From assembly GCF_002102345.1 (NCBI RefSeq), contig NZ_LQPP01000026.1:62001-126000 (forward strand): a stretch of 64,000 bases of DNA, in the 5' to 3' direction. A model generated the notes under the pieces. That model did no database searches and was not told the DNA's origin. It was given only the letters and a program-made list of their open reading frames with translations. This document shows positions 1 to 8,401 of this stretch, piece by piece; positions within the stretch are counted from its first letter, which is position 1; each line of letters starts with the position of its first letter. The DNA comes from Mycolicibacterium peregrinum (GTDB lineage Bacteria > Actinomycetota > Actinomycetes > Mycobacteriales > Mycobacteriaceae). The position numbers and the translations under genes are program-made.

Positions 1-980
1 AGGAACTGCGCGAGATCGACAAGGTCTTCATCGTCGCCTGCGGCACCGCCTACCACTCGGGTCTGCTGGCCAAGTACGCCATCGAGCACTGGACCCGGCT
101 GCCCGTCGAGGTCGAACTCGCCAGCGAGTTCCGGTACCGGGACCCGGTGCTGGACCGCAGCACCCTGGTGATCGCCATCTCGCAGTCCGGCGAGACCGCC
201 GACACCCTGGAAGCGGTGCGGCACGCCAAGACTCAGAAGGCCAAGGTGCTGGCGATCTGCAACACCAACGGCAGCCAGATCCCGCGCGAGGCCGACGCAG
301 TGCTCTACACCCGGGCCGGACCGGAGATCGGTGTGGCCGCCACCAAGACGTTCCTGGCGCAGATCGCCGCGAACTACCTGGTGGGACTGGCCCTGGCGCA
401 GGCCCGCGGGACCAAGTACCCCGACGAGGTCGAGCGCGAGTACCACGACCTGGAGGCCATGCCGGACCTGATTGCCCGGGTGCTGGCCGGCATCGAGCCG
501 GTGGGGCAGCTGGCGCAGCGGTTCGCGAAGTCGCCCACGGTGCTGTTCCTGGGCCGGCACGTCGGCTACCCGGTGGCGCTCGAGGGTGCGCTCAAGCTCA
601 AGGAGCTGGCGTACATGCATGCCGAAGGGTTCGCCGCCGGTGAGCTCAAGCACGGTCCGATCGCGCTGATCGACGACGACCTGCCCGTGATCGTGGTGAT
701 GCCCTCGCCCAAGAACGCGCAGATGCTGCACGCCAAGCTGCTCTCGAACATCCGCGAGATCCAGGCCCGCGGCGCGGTGACCATCGTGATCGCCGAGGAG
801 GGTGACGACACGGTACGGCCGTACGCCGATCACCTGATCGAGATCCCCGCGGTGTCAACGCTTTTCCAGCCGCTGCTGTCGACCATCCCGCTGCAGGTCT
901 TCGCGGCCGGGGTGGCGCGGGCGCGGGGTTACGACGTGGACAAGCCACGCAACCTGGCCAAGTCGGTCACCGTCGAGTAG
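1..980 (+). CDS. glmS: Glutamine-fructose-6-phosphate aminotransferase, C-terminal part (isomerising)
   Basis: This is the 3' end of glmS; the reading frame is open from base 3 and the start lies outside the window. GlmS makes glucosamine-6-phosphate from fructose-6-phosphate and glutamine, the first step towards UDP-GlcNAc for peptidoglycan. The visible part holds both SIS sugar-isomerase domains: ACGTAYHSG at the beginning, SQSGETADTLEA around base 180, and a second SIS domain with the ALKLKELAYMHAEG block near bases 588-630 that carries catalytic residues of the isomerase half. It ends in the family-typical NLAKSVTVE. The N-terminal glutaminase domain is not visible. The next gene follows after 25 bp on the same strand. 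Confidence 0.97.
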   Translation, partial: ELREIDKVFIVACGTAYHSGLLAKYAIEHWTRLPVEVELASEFRYRDPVLDRSTLVIAISQSGETADTLEAVRHAKTQKAKVLAICNTNGSQIPREADAVLYTRAGPEIGVAATKTFLAQIAANYLVGLALAQARGTKYPDEVEREYHDLEAMPDLIARVLAGIEPVGQLAQRFAKSPTVLFLGRHVGYPVALEGALKLKELAYMHAEGFAAGELKHGPIALIDDDLPVIVVMPSPKNAQMLHAKLLSNIREIQARGAVTIVIAEEGDDTVRPYADHLIEIPAVSTLFQPLLSTIPLQVFAAGVARARGYDVDKPRNLAKSVTVE

Positions 981-1005
981 GCCGGTCCCCGGCAGGGTTG
1001 AACTG

Positions 1006-1926
1006 ATGGATCTGCGGGCTCCCGAGGTCAACATCGCCCGACGGGGGGCCCGGAACGGGTTGGGGGCCTTCGTCTCCGAGTCGGCGTTCGAGCACTTCCT
1101 GGGCGCCTACCGGGCCGGGATGGCGACGCTGCCCCCGTTTGAACTGTTCGATGTGCCCACCTCGTTCGGAACGGTCCGGGCCTACCGGTTCGCCGGACCG
1201 GACTCAGGTGCGCCGGTGGTGCTGCTGCCGGGCCGCAACGCGTCGACGCCGATGTACCGGACCAACCTCGGGCCGTTGCTGCAACAGCGCACGGTGTATG
1301 CGATCGACCTGCTCGGTGAGGCCGGTCTGTCGGTGCAGCACAAGCCGATTCGCGGTGCGCCGGATCAGGCGCAATGGCTGGACGAAACGCTGGCCGGCCT
1401 GGGCCTGGAAACGGCGCACCTGCTGGGAGTGTCGATGGGCGGGTGGACGGCGGCGAACTGCGCGGTGCACCGTCCCGGCCGGATAGCCTCACTCACCCTG
1501 CTCGACCCGGTTTTCACCTTCACCGGAATCCCGGTGAAGGCCGTTCTCGCCTCGGTGGCGCTGTTCGCCCCGGGTGTACCGGAGGCCTGGCGCCGGAGGG
1601 TGCACAGCTGGATCGCCGGTGGTGCCGATCTCCAGGCGGCCGCGAGCGAATCCGCGCTGATCGATGCCGGGGCAAAGGATTTCACGCTGCGCACACCGGC
1701 GCCGAAAATGTTCACCGAGGAGCAGTTGCGGGGGCTCGACGTTCCGGTGCTGGCGTTGATCGCGGGCCGCAGCGTCATGCTCGACCCCAAGCGTGCCGTC
1801 GCGCGGGCGCGAGAGCTGCTGGCGCGCGGGGAAGTCGAACTCTGGGCCGATGCTTCCCACGCCATCAACGGTGAGTACCCCGAAGAGATCGCCCGACGTG
1901 CGGGACGCTTCTGGGACGAGGTGTAG
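1006..1926 (+). CDS. Alpha/beta hydrolase
   Basis: A 306-aa alpha/beta-hydrolase-fold protein. The nucleophile elbow is LLGVSMGGW (G-x-S-x-G), a likely acid lies in the LLDPVF region or near the late ALIAGRS strand, and the histidine is in DASHAINGEYPEEI near the C terminus, so the catalytic triad looks complete. An oxyanion-hole type HG motif is not clear; VVLLPGRNAS is in the usual position. There is no signal peptide, so it is probably cytosolic. The substrate cannot be told from sequence. It lies 25 bp after glmS on the same strand and could be co-transcribed; it converges on the DeoR gene with a 12-bp gap. Confidence 0.85.
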   Translation: MDLRAPEVNIARRGARNGLGAFVSESAFEHFLGAYRAGMATLPPFELFDVPTSFGTVRAYRFAGPDSGAPVVLLPGRNASTPMYRTNLGPLLQQRTVYAIDLLGEAGLSVQHKPIRGAPDQAQWLDETLAGLGLETAHLLGVSMGGWTAANCAVHRPGRIASLTLLDPVFTFTGIPVKAVLASVALFAPGVPEAWRRRVHSWIAGGADLQAAASESALIDAGAKDFTLRTPAPKMFTEEQLRGLDVPVLALIAGRSVMLDPKRAVARARELLARGEVELWADASHAINGEYPEEIARRAGRFWDEV

Positions 1927-1938
1927 GCGCCAGGGTCT

Positions 1939-2706
1939 TCAGGCGCGGATCACCGACGGCCCCAGCGCTTCATAGTGCTGTGCTTGCTCTGCGGGTAACT
2001 CGGTGCCGGTGACGATCGACTCGAAATCGGAGACGTTCGCGAACCGGCAGAAACTCGTCTCCCCGAACTTGGAATGGGCGGCCACCAGCACGCACCGCTG
2101 CGTGACCTTCACCGCGGTCTGCTTCACCGCTGCCACGGCGGGATCGGGTGTGGTGAGGCCATGCTCGACGGTGATTCCGTTGGTGCCCAGGAAGGCGATG
2201 TCGATCACCAGGCTGTTCAGGCGCTCCACCGCCCAGTGGTCGACGGTGGCCAGGGTGCGTCCGCGCATGCGCCCACCGATCATCAGGACGGTGACGGTCT
2301 CGCTGTGTGCCAGCGCCTCGGCGGCCAGCAGCGAGGATGTCACCACGGTCAGTTCCTGGTCGGCGAGCTGTTCGGCGATCAGGCGCGGCGTGAAACCCTC
2401 GTCCAGGTAGACGGTTTCGGCGCCGTGCAACAGATGTGCCGCCGCGGCTGCGATGCGGTGTTTCTGGGCAAGATCCACCTGGCTGCGGTATTCGACGGTG
2501 GATTCGAACGCCGCGGTCTCCAGTGGGATCGCTCCGCCGTGCACCCGTTTGAGCAGTCGTCGCCCGGCCAGCGCCTTGAGGTCGCGGCGAATGGTCTCGG
2601 CCGCGACGTCGAGCTCCTCGGCCAGCGTCAGCACCTCGACACGGCCCCGGCTGCGCGCGAACTCGACGATTCGACTCTGGCGGGTATCTGAATCCACGCT
2701 TGCCAT
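1939..2706 (-). CDS. DeoR/GlpR-family transcriptional regulator
   Basis: A 255-aa DeoR-family repressor. The N-terminal winged helix-turn-helix (about residues 8-60) shows the family pattern DVAAETIRRDLKAL followed by RLLKRVHGGA. The C-terminal DeoRC sugar-phosphate sensor domain shows YLDEGFT and LGTNGI blocks. Such proteins normally repress sugar or polyol uptake genes until a phosphorylated sugar binds. It lies 26 bp downstream of the mannitol-type PTS gene on the same strand, so it is probably the last gene of that operon and its local regulator. The start is the ATG at 2706. Confidence 0.9.
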   Translation of the reverse strand: MASVDSDTRQSRIVEFARSRGRVEVLTLAEELDVAAETIRRDLKALAGRRLLKRVHGGAIPLETAAFESTVEYRSQVDLAQKHRIAAAAAHLLHGAETVYLDEGFTPRLIAEQLADQELTVVTSSLLAAEALAHSETVTVLMIGGRMRGRTLATVDHWAVERLNSLVIDIAFLGTNGITVEHGLTTPDPAVAAVKQTAVKVTQRCVLVAAHSKFGETSFCRFANVSDFESIVTGTELPAEQAQHYEALGPSVIRA

Positions 2707-2732
2707 TCTGGGGCACCCGGATATGGCGTCGG

Positions 2733-4766
2733 CTATTTGCTGTCGGAAAGCACGGCGCGCACGTCATCTGCGGTGGTCGCCGCCCGGAGCCGGGCCACCT
2801 CGTCCTTGTCGAGGAAGACATGGGCGATCTTGGTCAGCAGTGCCATGTGGTCGTTGCCCAACCCGGCGATCCCGACGACGAACTCGGCGGGTTTGCCGTT
2901 CCAGTCGATGGGTTCGGGATAGCGCACGAACGAGATTCCGGTACGGCGGATCGCGGTCTTGGCCTCGTTGGTGCCGTGCGGGATGGCCAGTCCATTGCCC
3001 ATGTAGGTCGACACCGACTTCTCGCGTTCGTGCATGGCATCCACGTAGGCCGGCTCGACTGAGTCCGCTGCCACCAACAGGGCACCGGCCTCGTCGATGG
3101 CGGCGTCCGCCGAGGTGGCGGTGCCGGCCAGCACGATCGATTCCAGCGGCAGCACGTCATCACCGGTGCTTTCGGGCTGCCGCGGGGCCTTTTGGTCTTC
3201 GCGCAAGCGCTCATCCGTAGCCTTTTGGTCTTCGCGCAAGCGCTCATCCGTAGCCTTTTGGTCTTCGCGCAAGCGCTCATCCGCAGCCGAGTTCGTATTC
3301 CGCAGCATCTCGACGATCTCGTCGTAGCGAGGTGAACTCATGAAATCCTCGACTGAGACATGAACGGCCGAGGCGGTTTTCAGGCGGGCGCGGTCGGTCA
3401 GATCGCGGTGGGTGACCACCAGGTCGTACGTGTCGGTCAGATTGGCGATCGACTGGTTGGTCACGGTGATGTCGCCGAAGCCTGCGGACCGGATCTTCTT
3501 GCGCAGCACGGACGCACCCATCGCCGAGGACCCCATACCGGCGTCACAGGCGAACACGATGCTGGACACCGGGCCCTTGGGCGCACCGACCAGGGCGGAA
3601 GCCACACTCGACTTCTTGCCCTTGAGTGCCTCCATCTCGGCGGTGGCCGCAGCCAGATCCGGCTCGGCATCGGCCCGATCGGTCTTGAGCAGCAGTGAGG
3701 CAACGGCGAACGAGACGGCGGTGGCCCCGAGCACCGACAACGTCACACCGAGGAAGCTGCCGCCGGCGGTCTGCGCGTAGATCGCGATGATCGAACCGGG
3801 AGCGGCCGGTGCGCGCAGTCCGGAACCGAACAGCACGTTGATGAAGACGCCGGTCATGCCGCCGAGGATGGTGGCGGCGATCAACTTGGGCTTCATCAGC
3901 ACGTACGGGAAGTAGATCTCGTGGATACCGCCGAAGAACTGGATGATCGCGGCGCCCGGTGCGGAGGCGCGGGCAGCGCCGCGGCCGAACACCATGAACG
4001 CCAACAGGACTCCCAGGCCGGGGCCGGGGTTGGTCTCGAGCAGGAACAGAATCGACTTGCCGGTCTCCAGTGCCTGGGTGGTGCCCAGCGGTGTCAGCAC
4101 TCCGTGGTTGATGGCGTTGTTGAGGAACAGCACTTTCGCCGGCTCGATGAGTATCGAGGTCAGGGGCAGCAGGTCATTGTTGACCAGGAAATCCACCGCG
4201 TTTCCGGCGGCGCGGGTGAACGACGACACGATCGGTCCGATGCCGAAGAACCCGAAGATGGCCAGCAGCATGCCCAGGATGCCTGCGGAGAAGTTGTCGA
4301 CGAGCATCTCGAAACCGGGCCGGATCTTGCCTTCCCAGAGCGCGTCGGCCTTCTTCATCGCCCAGCCGCCCAGCGGCCCCATGATCATCGCGCCCATGAA
4401 CATCGGGACGTCGGCGCCGGCGACCACCCCCATGGTGGCGATCGCGCCGACGACGGCGCCCCGGTTGCCGTGGATCATCCGGCCACCGGTGTATCCGATC
4501 AGGACGGGCAGCAGGTAGGTGATCATCGGGCCGACGATTCCGGCGCCGTCGTAGCTGCCCCAGCCGCCGATCTCGGCCACCCAGCCGTCGGGGTCCCTGA
4601 GTCCGGAGAAGATGGCCTGCAGCCAGCCCTGCTCGATGAAAAGAGCTGTGATCAGGCCCCAGGCGATGAAGGCGCCGATATTCGGCATCACCATGTTCGA
4701 CAGCGAGGTGCCCAGCTTCTGCACGTACACCCGAACTCCGGTGCGTGGCGCTTCGACAGTGGACAT
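2733..4766 (-). CDS. mtlA: PTS mannitol-type transporter, fused IICBA
   Basis: A 677-aa membrane phosphotransferase permease that imports and phosphorylates a hexitol, most likely mannitol. In order: a multi-spanning IIC domain from LGTSLSNMVMPNIGAFIAWG to about residue 390, a IIB domain with the phospho-cysteine C407 in FACDAGMGSSAM, a linker, and a IIA domain with the phospho-histidine H597 in GLAIPHGTNE. The ATG at 4766 was chosen because GGAGGT sits just upstream and the protein then begins at the normal IIC N-terminus. The linker between IIB and IIA carries three copies of an 11-residue repeat (bases 3188-3286), which is unusual. It is divergent from a Zn-dependent polyol dehydrogenase and followed by a DeoR regulator. 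Confidence 0.93.
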   Translation of the reverse strand: MSTVEAPRTGVRVYVQKLGTSLSNMVMPNIGAFIAWGLITALFIEQGWLQAIFSGLRDPDGWVAEIGGWGSYDGAGIVGPMITYLLPVLIGYTGGRMIHGNRGAVVGAIATMGVVAGADVPMFMGAMIMGPLGGWAMKKADALWEGKIRPGFEMLVDNFSAGILGMLLAIFGFFGIGPIVSSFTRAAGNAVDFLVNNDLLPLTSILIEPAKVLFLNNAINHGVLTPLGTTQALETGKSILFLLETNPGPGLGVLLAFMVFGRGAARASAPGAAIIQFFGGIHEIYFPYVLMKPKLIAATILGGMTGVFINVLFGSGLRAPAAPGSIIAIYAQTAGGSFLGVTLSVLGATAVSFAVASLLLKTDRADAEPDLAAATAEMEALKGKKSSVASALVGAPKGPVSSIVFACDAGMGSSAMGASVLRKKIRSAGFGDITVTNQSIANLTDTYDLVVTHRDLTDRARLKTASAVHVSVEDFMSSPRYDEIVEMLRNTNSAADERLREDQKATDERLREDQKATDERLREDQKAPRQPESTGDDVLPLESIVLAGTATSADAAIDEAGALLVAADSVEPAYVDAMHEREKSVSTYMGNGLAIPHGTNEAKTAIRRTGISFVRYPEPIDWNGKPAEFVVGIAGLGNDHMALLTKIAHVFLDKDEVARLRAATTADDVRAVLSDSK
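3188..3286 (-). repeat. Three tandem 33-bp repeats inside mtlA
   Basis: Three head-to-tail 33-bp units (3188-3220, 3221-3253, 3254-3286), with one base difference in the third. They encode in frame the 11-residue unit DERLREDQKAT in the IIB-IIA linker. The core GGTCTTCGCGCAAGCG also occurs twice, with the same 33-bp period, at 53061-53126 in an unrelated gene. Confidence 0.95.
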
Positions 4767-4832
4767 CTGACGACCTCCGATCTTGCCGGCCTGTTGGGTG
4801 ACGCCGGTCACATGCACCCCAAGTACACCGCA

Positions 4833-4872
4833 CAAATGGGCAGATGCGCAAGCATTCGGGCTCAAATGGGCA
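4833..4872. promoter_or_regulatory. Candidate DeoR operator in the divergent mtlA/dehydrogenase promoter region
   Basis: The 195-bp divergent intergenic region (4767-4961) holds two exact direct repeats CAAATGGGCA at 4833-4842 and 4863-4872, 30 bp apart start to start. DeoR-type regulators often bind direct repeats spaced by about helical turns. The assignment to the DeoR protein at 1939-2706 is inference from position. Confidence 0.4.
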
Positions 4873-4961
4873 CTGTAAATTGTGGTTTTATGACCGCATT
4901 GGAGTTAGGGTGCTGGTATCAACTCGGTTATCGCCAGTCCCTGCCCGTCGAGAGGACCGTC

Positions 4962-6041
4962 ATGAAAGCCCTGCGTTTCTACGCCCCCGAGGATGTCCGG
5001 CTCGAGGATGTGCCGGAGCCCCAGTGCGGTCCCGACGAGGTGAAGATTCGGGTGCGCAACTGCTCCACCTGCGGCACCGACGTCAAGATCCTGCACAACG
5101 GACATCAGAACCTGACCCCGCCACGCACCATCGGCCACGAGATCGCGGGTGACATCGTGGAAGTCGGTGACGACGTGAATTCCACCTATGGCACCGATTG
5201 GGCCGAGGGAGACCGGGTTCAGGTCATCGCGGCGGTCCCGTGCGGAGAATGCCATGAGTGTCGCAAGGGCTGGATGGCCGTCTGCCAGAACCAGACATCG
5301 ATGGGCTACCAGTACGACGGCGGGTTCGCCGAGTACATGATCGTTCCGCGCCAGGTGCTCAAGGTCGATGGGTTGAACCGGATTCCGGACAATGTCAGCT
5401 ACGACGAGGCGTCGGCGGCCGAACCGTTCGCGTGTGCGATCAACGCGCAGGATCTGCTCGGGATCGAAGAGGGCGACACCGTCGTGGTGTTCGGTGCGGG
5501 ACCCATCGGCTGCATGCACACCCGGATCGCGCGCGGCGTGCACAACTGCGGCCCGGTCTATCTCGTCGACGTGAACGAAAGCCGGCTCAAGATCTCGGCC
5601 GACGCCGTCCACCCCGATGAGGTGATCAACGCGGCGGAGGTCGACGTCGTCGAGAAGGTGGTGGAACTGACCGGTGGCCGAGGTGCCGACGTCGTCATCA
5701 CCGCGACCGCGGCCAACATCACCCAGGAACAGGCCATCGCGATGGCGGCCCGAAACGGGCGTATCTCGTTCTTCGGCGGACTACCCAAGACCAACCCGAC
5801 CATCACCTGCGATTCGAACGTGGTGCACTACCGCCAGTTGCACATCCACGGCGCCAACGGTTCCGCGCCGGAGCACAACAAGCGTGCGCTGCAGTACATC
5901 TCGACCGGCCAGGTGCCGGTGAAAGACCTCATCACGCGCCACATCCCGCTCGATGATGTGCTCGACGCGTTCTCGATCGTCCAGAACGGTGAGGCCATCA
6001 AGGTGACGGTTGAACCTGCCGCGGCGACCGCATCAGTCTGA
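4962..6041 (+). CDS. Zinc-dependent medium-chain dehydrogenase (sorbitol/polyol dehydrogenase-like)
   Basis: A 359-aa medium-chain dehydrogenase. The N-terminal catalytic zinc ligands are in CSTCGTD (first Cys) and IGHE; the structural zinc lobe has four cysteines in [15 protein letters not shown]; the NAD(P)-binding Rossmann motif is VVFGAGPIG. The family oxidises polyols or other secondary alcohols to ketones. The ATG at 4962 is chosen because it has GAGAGGA upstream and gives the normal N-terminus [12 protein letters not shown]; the frame stays open far upstream but that part is antisense to mtlA. Divergence from the mannitol-type PTS and DeoR genes suggests it acts in hexitol or related polyol breakdown; exact substrate unknown. 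Confidence 0.88.
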   Translation: MKALRFYAPEDVRLEDVPEPQCGPDEVKIRVRNCSTCGTDVKILHNGHQNLTPPRTIGHEIAGDIVEVGDDVNSTYGTDWAEGDRVQVIAAVPCGECHECRKGWMAVCQNQTSMGYQYDGGFAEYMIVPRQVLKVDGLNRIPDNVSYDEASAAEPFACAINAQDLLGIEEGDTVVVFGAGPIGCMHTRIARGVHNCGPVYLVDVNESRLKISADAVHPDEVINAAEVDVVEKVVELTGGRGADVVITATAANITQEQAIAMAARNGRISFFGGLPKTNPTITCDSNVVHYRQLHIHGANGSAPEHNKRALQYISTGQVPVKDLITRHIPLDDVLDAFSIVQNGEAIKVTVEPAAATASV

Positions 6042-6043
6042 GG

Positions 6044-6715
6044 TCAATACAGCTCGTTCTCGTAGTGGTCGTCGATCACGGCATGAAGCGAGCCGGCCAG
6101 GTCGCCGAGTTTCTCGGCCATCTTCGCCGCGCTCTCGGTGATCGAGAGGGTGTAGAAGTCCCCGCCCAATGTCACGGCGTCGGCGAGTCCCCGGCTGTCG
6201 CCTTCCCAGAGCTTGGCCCGGATCACGGCCTTGCCGCACTGGCCGAACACTTCGCGAATGCGCACGATGGTGGCCAGAACGGCGGGTTTGCCGTCGGCGC
6301 TGAGCATTTCGAGTAGCTCCGGGTCGTCGGTGACGAACGCGTCCCCGTTCACCCTGATCACCTCACGGATGCCCGGTACGAAGAAGACCAACCCGACCGC
6401 GGGATGTGTGGTGATGTTCTCGTGGGTGTCGGCGAGCTTGTTGCCCGGCCGGTCGGGGATGGCGAGCGTCCACGGGTCGAGGATCCGCACCGATCCCGGT
6501 GGGTCTCCGCGGGGGCTGGTATCCAATTGACCGTCGGCGCCCACGGTCGCCATGCAGAAGAACGGGCTGTGCGCGATGAACCGAGCCGAGAATTCGCCGA
6601 GCTTCGGCTCCTTCTTCTCGGCGATGAACCGTTCGGGATACCCGACGATCTCCCTGACGCGCTCCATCGAGATGGGGGAGTACGAGTCTGCCGCCGTGCC
6701 TGTGGTTTTCATCAT
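6044..6715 (-). CDS. Pyridoxamine 5'-phosphate oxidase-like flavin protein
   Basis: A 223-aa member of the PNPOx-like split-barrel FMN family: SPFFCMATVGADGQLDTSPRGDPPG is the typical flavin-binding start of the barrel, followed by NITTHPAVGLVFFVPG and IRVNGDAFV. Proteins of this subgroup reduce or oxidise small molecules with FMN or F420, or just bind cofactors; the substrate is unknown. Start is the first of two adjacent ATGs (6715), with AGGGAG upstream overlapping the end of the reductase gene 8 bp away, so the two genes form an operon. It converges on the dehydrogenase with a 2-bp gap. Confidence 0.85.
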   Translation of the reverse strand: MMKTTGTAADSYSPISMERVREIVGYPERFIAEKKEPKLGEFSARFIAHSPFFCMATVGADGQLDTSPRGDPPGSVRILDPWTLAIPDRPGNKLADTHENITTHPAVGLVFFVPGIREVIRVNGDAFVTDDPELLEMLSADGKPAVLATIVRIREVFGQCGKAVIRAKLWEGDSRGLADAVTLGGDFYTLSITESAAKMAEKLGDLAGSLHAVIDDHYENELY

Positions 6716-6723
6716 CGAACTCC

Positions 6724-7683
6724 CTAGACGTCCAGAACCAGCCGGGGAGTTTGCGCCCGGGAAACGCAGACGAACATGCGATCGTTGGCGGCGCGTTCGG
6801 ACTCGGAGAGAATGTCGTCGCGATGGTCGGGAACACCCTCGACGACAGTGGTCTCGCAGGCACCGCAGATCCCGGATCGGCACGACGACGGCACGTTGAT
6901 CCCGGCGCCCTCGAGCGCGGTGAGGATGCTCTGGCCGGCTTCGACATTGACGGTTCTGTCCGACGCGGCACATACCACTTCGACAGGTTTGTCTCCGGCG
7001 GATGCCGCCCGCTTGCGCGGCTTGAAGCGCTCGAGATGCAGACTGTCCGCCGGCCAATGGGCGGTGGCGTCCTGCAGTGCCGACAGCAGCGCGGAGGGGC
7101 CGCACGCGTAGATCTTCGCCCCCGCCCGGACCTGCGCGAACTGCTCGCCGAGCGGGATGCGGCCGTCGGCGTCGGAGGCATAGAAGCGCACCCGCGTTCC
7201 ATATCCGCGGAGTTCGTCCGAGAACGGCATCGAGGTCGCGGTGTGCCCGGCGTAGAGCAGTTTCCAGTCCAGGCCCCAGCATTCGGCCTGACGGATCATC
7301 GGGAGGATGGGGGTGATCCCGATGCCGCCGGCCACGAACACATATGAGGTGGCGCGATGCAGCTCGAATGTGTTGCGTAGCCCGGCAACCGTGAGTTGTT
7401 GCCCTGGCCGCAGAAACGCGTGCACGTACTCGGAGCCGCCGCGGCTGGTGCGTTCCCGCCGCACTCCGATGCGGTAGTACGACCGCTCACCGACCGGCCC
7501 GCACAACGAGTACTGGCGCTGGATGCCGGTCGGTAGGAGCAGATCGATGTGGGCGCCGGGTTCCCAGGCCGGCAACAGCTCGCCGGAACGCGGCTGCAGT
7601 TGCACGGACACCACGCCGTCGGCCTCCCATCGGAGTTGGCGGACGGCGACGCCGATCCCATCGGCTGTCAGTTCGCTGCCCAC
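6724..7683 (-). CDS. FMN/2Fe-2S oxygenase reductase (phthalate dioxygenase reductase family)
   Basis: A 319-aa electron-transfer protein. The N-terminal flavin-binding barrel shows RQYSLCGP, a pyridine-nucleotide domain shows FVAGGIGITPILPM, and a C-terminal plant-type ferredoxin domain holds the cysteines CRSGICGACETTV and the later FVCVSRA, giving a complete C-x4-C-x2-C...C set. It would pass electrons from NAD(P)H to a partner oxygenase; no oxygenase lies nearby. The GTG at 7683 is chosen because GGGAGAGGG lies upstream and longer frames would run across the operator region. First gene of an operon with the PNPOx protein, divergent from a TetR gene. Confidence 0.9.
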   Translation of the reverse strand: MGSELTADGIGVAVRQLRWEADGVVSVQLQPRSGELLPAWEPGAHIDLLLPTGIQRQYSLCGPVGERSYYRIGVRRERTSRGGSEYVHAFLRPGQQLTVAGLRNTFELHRATSYVFVAGGIGITPILPMIRQAECWGLDWKLLYAGHTATSMPFSDELRGYGTRVRFYASDADGRIPLGEQFAQVRAGAKIYACGPSALLSALQDATAHWPADSLHLERFKPRKRAASAGDKPVEVVCAASDRTVNVEAGQSILTALEGAGINVPSSCRSGICGACETTVVEGVPDHRDDILSESERAANDRMFVCVSRAQTPRLVLDV

Positions 7684-7702
7684 GCCACCCTCTCCCTTCC
7701 CT

Positions 7703-7750
7703 GTTAACAATGTTAATTGCAGGTCAGAGCGTAGTGTTAACATCGTTAAC
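7703..7750. promoter_or_regulatory. Paired GTTAAC palindromes, likely TetR operators
   Basis: Two related palindromes lie in the 67-bp divergent gap: TTAACA-A-TGTTAA (7704-7716) and GTTAAC-ATC-GTTAAC (7736-7750). The second ends at the base before the TetR start codon, so binding would block both directions. Assignment to the adjacent TetR protein is inference. Confidence 0.7.
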
Positions 7751-8401
7751 GTGTCAACCGCCTCGACTGGCCGCGATCGCGTGGCGCTGGCCAAGCTGTC
7801 GGTGGACCGCGTGGTCGGAGAAGCCCTGGCGCTGGTCAACGACGGTGGGCTGGAGTCGCTGACGATGCGACGGCTGGCCGACCGGCTGCAAGCGCACCTG
7901 CCGACGATCTACCGACTGGTCGACGGCAAAGACGCCCTCGTCGACGAGATGGCCGAGACGATTCTGGCGAAGGCGCTCGAAAACGCCGACACCGCCGATC
8001 CGGACTGGACCCATCGCGTCAAAAGCCTTGCTGTGGGCCTACGTTCGGCTCTGCTGGCGCAGCGCGACGGTGCCCGGATCGTCGGCGGTAACTACGCCGC
8101 CAAGCGAGCCAACCTGACCTTCGTCGACACGCTCGTCGGCAGTATCCAGGCCGGCGGGCTGGCCCGTGAATCCGCCTTGTGGGCGGCGAGCTCACTGTTC
8201 TGCTACGTCCTCGGTGAAGTTCTCGAGCAGCAGGGTGCGGCCGGGGGTGAGACCGAGACGCTCGAAGGCGTGGTTCGTGTAGGCGACTATCCGCACCTCG
8301 CGTCCAGCCCCGTCGAGCGACTACTCGACTTCGACGCACGATTCGAGTTCGGATTGCACCTGCTCATGTCGGGCATGCGTTCCGGTGGGCCTTTTGCCTG
8401 A
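7751..8401 (+). CDS. TetR-family transcriptional regulator
   Basis: A 216-aa TetR/AcrR-type repressor. The N-terminal DNA-binding domain contains ALALVNDGGLESLTMRRLADRLQAHLPTIYRLVDGKDALVDEM, with the helix-turn-helix around residues 33-52; the rest is a TetR_C-like all-helical ligand domain. The GTG at 7751 is chosen because it directly follows the second palindrome and gives a normal N-terminal length. It is divergent from the reductase/PNPOx operon, which it probably represses. Its 3' end overlaps the convergent DMT transporter gene by 115 bp. Confidence 0.87.
   Translation: MSTASTGRDRVALAKLSVDRVVGEALALVNDGGLESLTMRRLADRLQAHLPTIYRLVDGKDALVDEMAETILAKALENADTADPDWTHRVKSLAVGLRSALLAQRDGARIVGGNYAAKRANLTFVDTLVGSIQAGGLARESALWAASSLFCYVLGEVLEQQGAAGGETETLEGVVRVGDYPHLASSPVERLLDFDARFEFGLHLLMSGMRSGGPFA

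Noticed and set aside
3921..4961. Long upstream extension of the Zn-dehydrogenase frame
   Set aside because: It is antisense to mtlA; the family N-terminus and ribosome site are at 4962.
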